Notes: generated by a model from the sequence alone, not told the origin. Positions 1 to 6,102 are shown, counted from the stretch's first letter. The stretch is DNA of 7,238 bases from Candidatus Izemoplasmatales bacterium (GCA_028699855.1 JAQVTV010000046.1:1-7238); one strand, 5' to 3'. Made by a program: numbers and translations.

Positions 1-7
1 CATACAT
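1..7 (-). CDS. 5' end of a leftward gene truncated by the window edge
   Basis: Only the start codon and the next few bases are present, so the product is unknown. On the minus strand an AGGAGG Shine-Dalgarno (bases 20-15) is followed after 7 nt by an ATG at base 7; a second in-phase-independent ATG at base 3 is further away (11 nt) and less likely. The strength and spacing of the SD are the reasons for calling a real start. A TATAAT hexamer lies upstream at 50-45. The gene points the same way as the rlmH cluster but is separated from it by the insertion sequence and the sigma relic. Confidence 0.5.
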
Positions 8-14
8 GGGAAAT

Positions 15-50
15 CCTCCTGTGTGTGGTTGGTTCGCAAACTCTATTATA
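15..50 (-). promoter_or_regulatory. -10 box and ribosome binding site of the truncated leftward gene
   Basis: On the minus strand there is a perfect TATAAT at 50-45 and an AGGAGG at 20-15, giving a short leader that fits the start at base 7. No good TTGACA-like -35 is seen 16-18 bp upstream of the TATAAT (the hexamer there is AATAAA-like). The region is AT-rich, so the -10 could be chance; the SD is the stronger signal. Confidence 0.4.
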
Positions 51-137
51 CACAAAGGTTTTCCCTTTTTATTTTACTTACTGCATATTACTGCTTTTTG
101 AAAGTCCACAAGATATTATATACTCTCTTATTTATAG

Positions 138-328
138 TTACACCTTTAGTATATATTTCTCTACTTTAGCAACATTCTTGATACTTCTAAGTTTTATTAA
201 TGCCTTTACCTCTATTTGACAGATTCTTTCTCGTCCGACTCCAAACAAATTACCAGTTTCCTCTAAAGACCTTAATCTGCCATCAAAAAGCCCAAATCTA
301 GATTTAATTTTCTAGTTTCACTAAACAT
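138..328 (-). pseudogene. sigma-70 factor region 4 relic (frameshifted, truncated)
   Basis: Reading the minus strand from base 299 to a TAA at 140-138 gives 53 codons beginning [20 protein letters not shown] and continuing [19 protein letters not shown]. This matches the conserved end of region 4.1 and the region 4.2 helix-turn-helix of primary-type sigma factors, whose family pattern is LRFGLxDGRxxTLEEVGxxFGVTRERIRQIExKALxKLR. Just upstream, in another frame (bases 328-300), the codons read [10 protein letters not shown], resembling the usual SERERKVLxL that precedes RFGL. The two parts join if one base is restored near 299-300, so a 1-bp deletion is inferred. The usual R of RIRQIE is C here, and regions 1-3 are absent. 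The insertion sequence begins 11 bp upstream. It recognises no intact promoter-binding protein as it stands. Alternatives are a diverged small region-4 protein or a sequencing frameshift. The sigma identity is seen directly; decay is inferred. Confidence 0.72.
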
Positions 329-333
329 CCTCC

Positions 334-339
334 TATATA
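334..339. repeat. left TATATA flank of the insertion sequence (probable target duplication)
   Basis: TATATA directly borders the left inverted repeat and is matched by TATATA at 1909-1914 on the right. Because the word is palindromic, the duplicated part could be 2, 4 or 6 bp, or the element may have entered a TA-rich palindrome without duplication. Confidence 0.55.
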
Positions 340-351
340 GGGTCTGTTGAT
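340..351 (+). repeat. left terminal inverted repeat (IRL)
   Basis: GGGTCTGTTGAT is a perfect 12-bp match to the complement of 1897-1908. The similarity stops after the T at 351 (AAAC follows on the left end, TTTT on the right end). With the palindromic TATATA flank the apparent inverted match is 18 bp. Confidence 0.9.
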
Positions 352-377
352 AAACTAAAATAATCGCTGAATCTGGC

Positions 378-403
378 CAAAACAGGGCGTTTTGTGGTAT
401 AAT
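378..403 (+). promoter_or_regulatory. transposase promoter: extended -10 with adjacent inverted repeat
   Basis: TGGTATAAT at 395-403 is a perfect extended -10 element (TG, one base, then TATAAT). No good -35 is present, which is usual with an extended -10. Immediately upstream is a 6-bp perfect inverted repeat, CAAAAC (378-383) and GTTTTG (389-394), separated by AGGGC. It occupies the spacer/-35 area and could be a binding site for the transposase or another regulator; that role is inference. Transcription would begin near 410. Confidence 0.6.
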
Positions 404-413
404 AGATGCAAGG

Positions 414-437
414 GTTTCTTTGGTTTTGCCAAGAAAC
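414..437 (+). other. leader hairpin of the transposase mRNA
   Basis: The arms GTTTCTTTGG (414-423) and CCAAGAAAC (429-437) pair over 9 bp with one bulged T (base 419 in one folding) and a TTTTG loop. It lies between the predicted transcription start (about 410) and the SD at 459-463. There is no T-run after it, so it is not a terminator. It may limit expression or protect the 5' end; no function is demonstrated. Confidence 0.45.
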
Positions 438-458
438 TTATGCATCTCATTCCTATTT

Positions 459-463
459 GGAGG
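459..463 (+). promoter_or_regulatory. ribosome binding site that fixes the transposase start
   Basis: A perfect GGAGG is followed after 6 nt by ATG at 470. This outweighs the longer in-frame reading from a TTG at 392, which would place the start inside the promoter's -10 region. Confidence 0.85.
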
Positions 464-469
464 CCCAAA

Positions 470-1888
470 ATGCAAACCAAGACCGAAAACCGACTACCCC
501 TTTCGATGTTTCCCAAGCATTTGATAAACACCAAAAGCAAATGGTACACACTGGCGACGCTAGTGCCATGGTCCGAGTATGAGGAGTTGCTTGGGGATCT
601 ATTCGCGGACAGCGGAAGGAATGCAATTCCGGTTCGATGGATCCTCGGATCCTTTCTCATCCAGGCAATCAAGAAGACCTCGGATCGTGAAACCTTGGAA
701 GACATCATGGAAACACCGATGTTTCAGTACTTCTTGGGTTTAGATGAGTACGTGATGAAACCCCTGTTTGATTTCAGCCTGTTATGCAAATATCGACAAC
801 GAATCGGACTTGACGTCGTCAAAGAGATGATCGAGATCTTGCTTCGTCAACACAACATCATCGGAAGAACGCCCAAGGATGGAGTCGCGCATGAAGGCTC
901 GCTTTCGATTGACGCGACGGTGATGCCGGTGAACATCACGTATCCGACGGATCTGAAGTTACTCAATCAAGTTCGGGAAAAGACGGAAGAGCTGATTGAT
1001 GTCGGACAGGCACAAGCCAAGGAAGATCCGAAGCCAAGAACGTATCGAGAAGAAGCGCGGACGGAATATCTCAAGTATGCCAAGGCCAAGAGACTTACGA
1101 TGAACAAACGTCGCAGCGCTCTCCGCATTCAGCTCCAGTACATCAAACGAAACATCGAAAGGATCGATTCGCGAGTCCAATCAGGCGTTTACGCGTTTTC
1201 TAAAGATCAAATGATCGAGTTTTCCACATGCAAGGAGATCTTTCGCCAACAAACCCACTTGTGGGAAACGAAGACGACCCGCATCGACGATCGGATCGTG
1301 AGTCTGCATCAACCGCACATCCGCTGCATCGTCCGGGGGAAAGCGGGCGCTCCTTATGAATTCGGTCCGAAAGTCGCCTTAAGTAAAGTGAATGGCTTTA
1401 TCCACATCGACGAGATTTCGTTTGACAACTTCAACGAAGGTCAAACGCTTCCTTCGATCGTCAATCGATACAAAGAACTACACGGTGTGTACCCCATCAG
1501 CGTGCGGGCGGACAAAATCTACCAAACTAGGGAGAACAAGAAGTTTTGTGCGGGACTCGGCATCCGCCTATCCGGCAAGCCGCTCGGAAGGCCGAAGAAC
1601 GAACCGGACCCGACAAGCGAAGAATTTCGCAAGGAGGACTTCTTAAAGCGATTGGAAATCGAAGGCGTCATCGGCGTCTTGAAGACCAAGTACGGGTTGG
1701 ATACGATCATGACGAAACTTCCGGAGTCTCAAAAAGCAAGCATCGGGCTTGTCTTTTTAGCGACGAACCTTCAACAGGTTCTTTCGTTTACGCCGTTTTC
1801 AACAAGCCTTGAAATGCTTGTTTTACCCCTAGAACATAACCAGATCGACCATGTTTTCGAGTCCGAAAGATGGGTTTTTAACTTTTAA
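470..1888 (+). CDS. IS5/IS1182-superfamily DDE transposase, intact, 472 aa
   Basis: The protein cuts and joins DNA at the element's terminal inverted repeats. An N-terminal DUF772-like, helix-rich part (about residues 25-135: WILGSFLIQAIKKTSDRETL, MFQYFLGL, LLCKYRQRIG) is followed by an RNase H-like catalytic domain. Candidate catalytic residues are D148 (SIDATV), D348 (RADKIYQTR) and E398 (RLEIEGVIG). Around E398 the pattern F391-x2-R394-x3-E398-x6-K405 matches the Y-x2-R-x3-E-x6-K signature of IS4/IS5-type enzymes, with F for Y. A long charged, helical insertion (about 160-285, rich in K, R, E) separates the first and second D. The C-terminus (YGLDTIMTKLPES, LVFLATNLQQ) is typical. It has no frameshift or internal stop; TAA at 1886-1888 ends 8 bp before the right repeat. 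The start is chosen by the GGAGG at 459-463. Exact subgroup is uncertain. Confidence 0.93.
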   Translation: MQTKTENRLPLSMFPKHLINTKSKWYTLATLVPWSEYEELLGDLFADSGRNAIPVRWILGSFLIQAIKKTSDRETLEDIMETPMFQYFLGLDEYVMKPLFDFSLLCKYRQRIGLDVVKEMIEILLRQHNIIGRTPKDGVAHEGSLSIDATVMPVNITYPTDLKLLNQVREKTEELIDVGQAQAKEDPKPRTYREEARTEYLKYAKAKRLTMNKRRSALRIQLQYIKRNIERIDSRVQSGVYAFSKDQMIEFSTCKEIFRQQTHLWETKTTRIDDRIVSLHQPHIRCIVRGKAGAPYEFGPKVALSKVNGFIHIDEISFDNFNEGQTLPSIVNRYKELHGVYPISVRADKIYQTRENKKFCAGLGIRLSGKPLGRPKNEPDPTSEEFRKEDFLKRLEIEGVIGVLKTKYGLDTIMTKLPESQKASIGLVFLATNLQQVLSFTPFSTSLEMLVLPLEHNQIDHVFESERWVFNF

Positions 1889-1896
1889 CCTCAAAA

Positions 1897-1908
1897 ATCA
1901 ACAGACCC
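1897..1908 (-). repeat. right terminal inverted repeat (IRR)
   Basis: ATCAACAGACCC is the exact complement of the left end at 340-351 and is followed outward by TATATA. It defines the right boundary of the element. Confidence 0.9.
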
Positions 1909-1914
1909 TATATA
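1909..1914. repeat. right TATATA flank of the insertion sequence (probable target duplication)
   Basis: This is identical to 334-339. Joining the flanks with a single TATATA keeps one reading frame open on the minus strand from ATG 1939 into the sigma-like codons at 328-300, which mildly supports a 6-bp duplication. Confidence 0.55.
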
Positions 1915-1974
1915 AACATCTCTCAAAAGAGGACTGCATGTTTTCCCCTTATTGTTTCTTATTTAATCATAACA
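1915..1974 (-). pseudogene. separated 5' end of the sigma-like locus (promoter, SD, ATG)
   Basis: On the minus strand there is an extended -10 (TGT then TATGAT, 1974-1966), an AAGGGG Shine-Dalgarno (1950-1945) and, 5 nt later, an ATG at 1939. The frame reads MQSSFERC up to the insertion sequence. With the element removed and one TATATA kept, it continues [14 protein letters not shown] into the sigma region-4 relic at 328-138. The piece lies just downstream of the rlmH terminator, where a new transcription unit would be expected. The N-terminal residues are not convincingly sigma-like on their own, and the expression signals sit in AT-rich DNA, so this is a reconstruction rather than a firm gene. 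Confidence 0.35.
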
Positions 1975-2006
1975 ATAATAAACTTTTCATATCTATAATA
2001 CAAAAT

Positions 2007-2030
2007 AAAAAAGCCCAATACAAGGCTTTT
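2007..2030 (-). terminator. rho-independent terminator of the amylase-trmFO-xerC-rlmH cluster
   Basis: Read on the minus strand, AAAAGCC (2030-2024), loop TTGTATTG, GGCTTTT (2015-2009) and further Ts to 2007 give a 7-bp stem followed by a six-T run. It lies 28 bp beyond the rlmH stop codon. On the plus strand the same stem ends in TTTTATAT, so it may also stop readthrough coming out of the insertion sequence. Confidence 0.8.
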
Positions 2031-2057
2031 ATATCTATTTAATAACCTAAGTTGCAA

Positions 2058-2540
2058 CTACTTGTGATACGGCTCTGAGTTCATAATCATGAATGCGCGA
2101 TAAATCTGCTCAAAAAAGATGAGTCGCATCAATTGATGCGGAAACGTCAGTCTGGAAAAACTGATCAAGCGATTCGATTTCTCTTTGATTGATTCTGCCA
2201 ACCCATAAGATCCACCAATAATGAAAGCCAAGGATGAACTGTGATAATTCATGGTATGTTCAATCATATCTGCGAACTCATGGCTTGTGAGCATCTCTCC
2301 CTGGACGTCCAAAGCGACCACATAGGCATCTTTCGGAAGCGCCCTCAAAATTCTTTGACCTTCTTCTTCAATTACACGAATGGTTTCATGAGCGGTGGTT
2401 TTGCCCTTTTCTTTTTCTTCAGCGATTTCGATCACGTCCACTTTCACATGACCCTTCAAGCGCTTGAGATATTCATTCACACCTTGAAGAAGAAAACTTT
2501 CCTTGAGTTTTCCGACCGCTATCACAGTAATCCGCATCAT
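2058..2540 (-). CDS. rlmH: 23S rRNA (pseudouridine-1915-N3)-methyltransferase RlmH, 160 aa
   Basis: RlmH is a cytoplasmic SPOUT-class enzyme that uses S-adenosylmethionine to methylate N3 of pseudouridine 1915 in helix 69 of 23S rRNA, acting on assembled 70S ribosomes. The family landmarks are all visible: N-terminal ITVIAVGKLK (4-13), the SAM-binding knot IIGGSYG (107-113), LTFPHQLMRL (131-140), EQIYRAF (144-150) and the invariant C-terminal YHK. The usual length is about 159 aa, which the second Met (ATG at 2537) would give exactly. The first ATG (2540) overlaps the xerC stop as ATGA, and the second shares the A of that TGA. No strong SD precedes either, so translation is probably coupled to xerC. 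It is the last gene before the terminator. Its stop codon lies within a 10-bp palindrome (AGTTGCAACT, 2050-2059). Confidence 0.96.
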   Translation of the reverse strand: MMRITVIAVGKLKESFLLQGVNEYLKRLKGHVKVDVIEIAEEKEKGKTTAHETIRVIEEEGQRILRALPKDAYVVALDVQGEMLTSHEFADMIEHTMNYHSSSLAFIIGGSYGLAESIKEKSNRLISFSRLTFPHQLMRLIFFEQIYRAFMIMNSEPYHK

Positions 2541-3445
2541 GTTCGTTTCGCCCGAGGATGTGTCTTCATATATACATCCTTCAGTTTCTCCTTTGACAAT
2601 TTCGTGTAGATTTGTGTGGTCGACAAGCTTTTATGCCCCAACATTTCCTGGACGCTGCGTAGATCAACGCCGCGATCGAGCAGATGCGTCGCGAATGAAT
2701 GACGAAATGCATGGGGAGACATCTGCAGAAGCGATGATTGGCGTTTCAGTTCTCGATCGAGAATATCACGCACGCCTCTATCGGTCAAAGGAAAGCCTTT
2801 ATAGTTCAAAAAGAGATGATGATGGTCTTCCGCACGGGATCGAGCTACAAGCGTGGGCCGAGCGGTACTGATATAATCCCGAATGAGTTCAATGCCTCTT
2901 GTGTGAATCGGCACATAGCGATCTTTCGATCCTTTGCCGTGAACCAAAACCGTTTGATTGAGAAAATCGATATCGCGAATCGCAATCGAAGTGATTTCTC
3001 CCACACGAAGTCCCGAAGCATAGAGTAGTTCGAATATCGCCGCATTACGCAAACCCAAATCATGACTTGAATCGATTCGATTCAAAAAATCCGCCATATC
3101 ATCTTCATAGATGATTTTCGGTAACGGTTTCTTATCTTTTGGGAGTTGCACGTTCGCAAAGGGGTTTTTTTCCATCGCTTGACGCATGACCAGCATATGA
3201 TAAAACGATTTCAAGCTACTGATTTTCCGGCGAATCGACTTGGAAGTATATTGATCGTGCAGGTAAGACACGTAGAAGCGGGCAATCCGATCAGTCACGG
3301 CGCTTAGATGACCGAGATCTTCTTTGACCAGAAATGATCTCAATGTCTCGATATCATCCAAATAGGCTGTGATGGTGTTTTTCGCATAATGACGCTCACT
3401 CTGCAAATACGTGGAAAACATTGCGATGAGGTCTTGCTCATTCAT
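2537..3445 (-). CDS. xerC: tyrosine recombinase, XerC/XerD type, 302 aa
   Basis: This is a site-specific DNA recombinase of the Xer type, which resolves chromosome dimers at dif during division with a partner recombinase. The N-terminal SAM-like core-binding domain spans about 1-90 (TYLQSERHYAKNTITAYLDD; SIRRKISSLKSFYHML) and the catalytic domain about 105-302. All six catalytic residues are present: R147 (ASGLRVGE), K171 (HGKGSKDR), H245 and R248 (SPHAFRHSFATHLL), H271 (LGHKSLSTTQIY) and nucleophile Y280. The spacing is almost identical to E. coli XerD. The start at 3445 is chosen because GGAGG at 3459-3455 sits 9 nt upstream; it overlaps the trmFO end by 8 nt. A longer in-frame reading to 3478 adds 11 unsupported residues. 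Being directly after trmFO matches Bacillus codV (XerC), hence the symbol; XerC versus XerD is not decided by sequence alone. The hslV/hslU genes that follow codV in Bacillus are replaced by rlmH. Confidence 0.93.
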   Translation of the reverse strand: MNEQDLIAMFSTYLQSERHYAKNTITAYLDDIETLRSFLVKEDLGHLSAVTDRIARFYVSYLHDQYTSKSIRRKISSLKSFYHMLVMRQAMEKNPFANVQLPKDKKPLPKIIYEDDMADFLNRIDSSHDLGLRNAAIFELLYASGLRVGEITSIAIRDIDFLNQTVLVHGKGSKDRYVPIHTRGIELIRDYISTARPTLVARSRAEDHHHLFLNYKGFPLTDRGVRDILDRELKRQSSLLQMSPHAFRHSFATHLLDRGVDLRSVQEMLGHKSLSTTQIYTKLSKEKLKDVYMKTHPRAKRT

Positions 3446-4745
3446 AATGTCCCACCTCCATCCATTCACGAAGATCATCCAGACTTCGCTCCGCCATTTT
3501 CATCTTCTTTTCCTTTTTGCTTTTGATTCCTTCAATCGGTGGCAGTAGGCCAAAGTTGGCATTCATCGGTTGGAAATCCTTAGGTTCGGCATGAGCGATG
3601 TAATCAGCTTGAGCGCCGATGATGGACGTCAAAGGAAAAGGATAAACCGGCCTCTGAAGACATGCTCTTGCGGCGGATATACCCGATACCAACCCCGAGG
3701 CGATCGATTCAACATATCCTTCGACTCCGGAAAGTTGTCCGGCGATATATAGTCCCGGGCGTTTCCGGATTTCATAGGTCGATGACAATAGGTTGGGCGC
3801 ATTGACATAGATGTTGCGATGCATCACGCCATAACGCACGATTTCCGCGTTATGAAGTCCGGGAATCATCTGGATGATGCGTTTTTGTTCCGGGAATGCG
3901 AGATGGGTCTGAAATCCCACCATGTTATATAAGTTACCTTTGAGGTTGTCTTGACGCAGTTGTACCACGGCGTACGGGCGCTTCTTGGATGGTTCTTCGA
4001 GCCCGATAGGTTTCAATGGACCGAACAACAAAGTCTGTTCACCGCGTTTGGCCATTTCTTCGATCGGCATGCAGCCTTCAAATACCTTCATTTCGAAATC
4101 CTTGACTTCTACCGTGCGCGCGTGGATCAGTGCTTGATAAAATGACGCGTATTCGGCTTGATTCATCGGACAGTTGATATAGAGCCCGTCGCCCTTGTCA
4201 TAACGGTTCTTTTTATAAGCGATGTTCATATCGATCGAATCAAGGGTGATGATGGGTGCGATGGCATCGAAAAAATACAAAGAGTCCTCGCCCGTCAAAT
4301 CCATGAGTTGATGTGCCATGGCTTCGGATGTCAAAGGCCCGGTAGCGATGATCGCCATTGTATCTGGTATCTTCGTCACTTCTTCATGGATGACACTGAT
4401 GTGCGGGTGTTGCTCGACGAGTTGTGTCAGGTACAAAGAAAACGCTTCGCGATCGACGGCCAATGCATTACCCGCAGGAACACGGAAACGATCGGCTACT
4501 TCCATCACTTCGGAACCAAGCACGCGCAACTCGGCCTTCAACAGGCCGACGGCATTATCCAATTGGTTGCTGCGAAAGGAGTTCGAACACACCAGCTCCG
4601 CAAAAGAATCCATCACGTGTGCAGGACTTTTTTTCTCTGGCTTCATATCATATAACATCACTTTGATTCCCCGCTTCGCGAGCTGAAGCGATGCTTCGAC
4701 GCCAGCGAGGCCTGCACCGACGACTGTGACCCTGTTGTCTCTCAT
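3438..4745 (-). CDS. trmFO: methylenetetrahydrofolate-tRNA (uracil-5-)-methyltransferase TrmFO, 435 aa
   Basis: TrmFO is a cytoplasmic FAD-dependent enzyme that makes 5-methyluridine at position 54 of the tRNA T-loop, taking carbon from 5,10-methylenetetrahydrofolate and reducing with NAD(P)H. The N-terminal Rossmann motif GAGLAG (10-15) binds FAD. Family blocks follow: ELVCSNSFRSN (50-60, with C53), VPAGNALAVDRE (89-100), ATGPLTSE (134-141), FEGCMPIEEMAKRG (222-235, with C225), RPYAVVQLRQDN (256-267), GFQTHL (277-282), RYGVMHRN (304-311), GQLSGVEGYVES (336-347) and FQPMNANFGLL (391-401). C53 and C225 correspond to the two functionally important cysteines of the Bacillus enzyme. The start at 4745 gives 435 aa, the Bacillus length, and places GAGLAG at the normal distance. 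ATG 4766 (+7 residues, overlapping the amylase stop as TAATG) is an alternative; neither has a strong SD. It overlaps xerC by 8 nt. Confidence 0.95.
   Translation of the reverse strand: MRDNRVTVVGAGLAGVEASLQLAKRGIKVMLYDMKPEKKSPAHVMDSFAELVCSNSFRSNQLDNAVGLLKAELRVLGSEVMEVADRFRVPAGNALAVDREAFSLYLTQLVEQHPHISVIHEEVTKIPDTMAIIATGPLTSEAMAHQLMDLTGEDSLYFFDAIAPIITLDSIDMNIAYKKNRYDKGDGLYINCPMNQAEYASFYQALIHARTVEVKDFEMKVFEGCMPIEEMAKRGEQTLLFGPLKPIGLEEPSKKRPYAVVQLRQDNLKGNLYNMVGFQTHLAFPEQKRIIQMIPGLHNAEIVRYGVMHRNIYVNAPNLLSSTYEIRKRPGLYIAGQLSGVEGYVESIASGLVSGISAARACLQRPVYPFPLTSIIGAQADYIAHAEPKDFQPMNANFGLLPPIEGIKSKKEKKMKMAERSLDDLREWMEVGHYE
3455..3459 (-). promoter_or_regulatory. ribosome binding site of xerC inside the end of trmFO
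   Basis: GGAGG on the minus strand lies 9 nt before ATG 3445, inside the trmFO coding sequence (codons for W-M-E-V). It selects this start over the upstream in-frame ATG at 3478. Confidence 0.85.
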
Positions 4746-4765
4746 CACATTCAGATCCAATCCCA

Positions 4766-6097
4766 TTATCGCTTTGCACCCGCATGTATCAAGTGATGAT
4801 GTTTCCCACCCGGTTTTGAAAACAAAAACACACAAGGAAGGTCCTGATAGTCGATCTTGCCTCCCTTGACGGCGACTTTCTCTTGTCCTAAGCGATTTCG
4901 ATACGCCCCATCCGGAAGTGAACAGGAAATAGCTTCCGGTTTTTCTCCTAACTGAAAAAAGCCCATGATCTTTTCTGCTTTGTTTTCATATGTGATGACT
5001 AGTCCGTCAGAAGCAATGATCTCCGGGGTGAACTCCCCTTCGGCAAACACCTTTCGGTGCTTCAATTTGGCGAGGATGGCAATCCAATCGCTGATGTCTC
5101 TTTCCTGTGTGATCGACTCTTTCTCGAATAGCGACAATTGTCTGGTCGATGAATATTCCTGTCCGTTATAGACAAACATGGCGCCTTTCTGAAACGTCAT
5201 GAAGGCCGTCCAGTTCAGTATCCGCCTGTGATTTTCCTTCAGCCGACCGGCTATCCTCGGAGTATCATGATTTTCAAGATACTTGATCTTCACGTAGTTG
5301 TGCGGATACACTTGTTCCTGACGCACCAAACATTGAAGATAATCCGACAGTTCAATCTGTCCGTCAAGGTAGCGCAACATTTCCGGATAGACGTCATAAT
5401 CATACGCCATGTCAAACGCCTGAAACATCTCAGCTTCCGAATGGCAGTTGAATCCGCGATCGCGCATCATCTTCACAAACGGTCCCTGGACCGACTCGCT
5501 CAACCAGATCACATCCTTACGGACCTTTTCGACTGATCTACGCGCCATGAACCAAAAATCGAGCGGAATCGTCGAACTGACATCCGCGCGAAAGCCATCG
5601 ACGCCAAGACCAGCAAAATACTTCAACACGTCGATGAGATATGTCCATAGATCCTGGCTTTGGCTGTAATCGAGATCGACCACATCCCACCATTCGCCAA
5701 TCCGATTCGCGGGTTGATTTTTCGCATCTTTATAAAACCACTCGGGATGTGCTTTCAAGAGTTCCGAATCCCGTGAAGTATGGTTATAGACCACATCCAT
5801 CATCACTTTCATCTTGAGATCATGTGTCCTCTGAATCAATCGCTGGAAATCCTCAAGATTTCCGAACTCGGGATTGATGGCGAAGTAATCAGAAATCGCA
5901 TACGGACTTCCGAGTGTCCCTTTTCGATTCTTGAGACCGATCGGATGAATAGGCAAAAGATAGATGATATCCGTTCCGAGTCGTTTGATCCGTTCCAAGT
6001 CATCGATGAGTCCCGAAAACGTTCCTGATTCAGAAAAACTCCTGATGTATACTTGATAGATCATATAGTTACGCAATCCAATATTCGTCTCTTTCAT
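4766..6097 (-). CDS. GH13 alpha-amylase family glycoside hydrolase, cytoplasmic, 443 aa
   Basis: This is an (alpha/beta)8-barrel enzyme of the alpha-amylase clan, expected to hydrolyse or rearrange alpha-glucosidic bonds; the precise substrate cannot be read from sequence. The conserved regions are present in order: MIYQVYIRSF (11-20), GSPYAISDYFAINPEFG (63-79), region I DVVYNH (101-106), region V-like DVVDLDYS (138-145), region II GFRADV (168-173) with R170 and nucleophile D172, region III WLSESV (198-203) with acid/base E201, and region IV ENHDTPR (275-281) with H277 and D278. A small C-terminal beta domain (about 350-430) follows. Domain B is short. No signal peptide is seen, so it acts inside the cell, probably on imported oligosaccharides or stored glucan. 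The start at 6097 has GAGG 5 nt upstream; ATGs at 6115 and 6157 are weaker. It is the first gene of the cluster, 20 bp before trmFO and divergent from the LacI-type regulator. Confidence 0.9.
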   Translation of the reverse strand: MKETNIGLRNYMIYQVYIRSFSESGTFSGLIDDLERIKRLGTDIIYLLPIHPIGLKNRKGTLGSPYAISDYFAINPEFGNLEDFQRLIQRTHDLKMKVMMDVVYNHTSRDSELLKAHPEWFYKDAKNQPANRIGEWWDVVDLDYSQSQDLWTYLIDVLKYFAGLGVDGFRADVSSTIPLDFWFMARRSVEKVRKDVIWLSESVQGPFVKMMRDRGFNCHSEAEMFQAFDMAYDYDVYPEMLRYLDGQIELSDYLQCLVRQEQVYPHNYVKIKYLENHDTPRIAGRLKENHRRILNWTAFMTFQKGAMFVYNGQEYSSTRQLSLFEKESITQERDISDWIAILAKLKHRKVFAEGEFTPEIIASDGLVITYENKAEKIMGFFQLGEKPEAISCSLPDGAYRNRLGQEKVAVKGGKIDYQDLPCVFLFSKPGGKHHHLIHAGAKR

Positions 6098-6102
6098 CTT
6101 AT

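Larger units (their letters stand above)
340..1908 (+). mobile_element. complete IS5/IS1182-superfamily insertion sequence, 1569 bp
   Basis: The element is bounded by perfect 12-bp terminal inverted repeats (GGGTCTGTTGAT at 340-351 and its complement at 1897-1908), with TATATA on each outer side. It carries one full-length DDE transposase gene occupying nearly its whole length, with its own extended -10 promoter near the left end. Size, single-ORF structure and the Y/F-x2-R-x3-E-x6-K transposase signature fit the IS5/IS1182 superfamily; I cannot assign a named element or subgroup. All parts look intact, so it is probably mobile or recently inserted. It sits in an AT-rich stretch between the rlmH terminator and a leftward gene, within what appears to be a sigma-factor relic. 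Its base composition is clearly richer in G+C than its immediate flanks. Confidence 0.92.

Noticed and set aside
54..70. Weak hairpin AAAGG/CCTTT with Ts on the plus strand
   Set aside because: A five-pair stem in AT-rich DNA, with no plus-strand gene ending there.
25..219. 64-codon plus-strand open frame with a hydrophobic product
   Set aside because: No SD or family resemblance; it is the complement of the AT-rich region holding the sigma relic, where hydrophobic translations are expected.
392..469. N-terminal extension of the transposase from a TTG codon at 392
   Set aside because: It would start upstream of the -10 hexamer (398-403), and a perfect GGAGG at 459-463 points to ATG 470.
1801..1824. 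Hairpin AACAAGC/GCTTGTT followed by four Ts inside the transposase gene, resembling a terminator
   Set aside because: It lies within conserved reading frame 64 bp before the stop, the T-run is short, and it would cut the mRNA before the stop codon.
2040..2075. Possible SCC-type attachment site at the 3' end of rlmH, the SCCmec integration point in Staphylococcus
   Set aside because: The mobile element lies about 150 bp downstream, has its own inverted repeats and a DDE transposase, and there are no ccr recombinase genes or att-like direct repeats. The 10-bp palindrome at 2050-2059 is probably chance.
2537..3445. Xer-type recombinase as a phage or mobile-element integrase
   Set aside because: Length, motif spacing matching XerD and position directly after trmFO fit a housekeeping Xer protein; no att repeats or phage genes are near.
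4746..4835. Longer TrmFO reading from 4835
   Set aside because: It runs 70 bp into the amylase-like gene and adds 30 residues absent from the family; 4745 gives the standard 435 aa and normal GAGLAG position.
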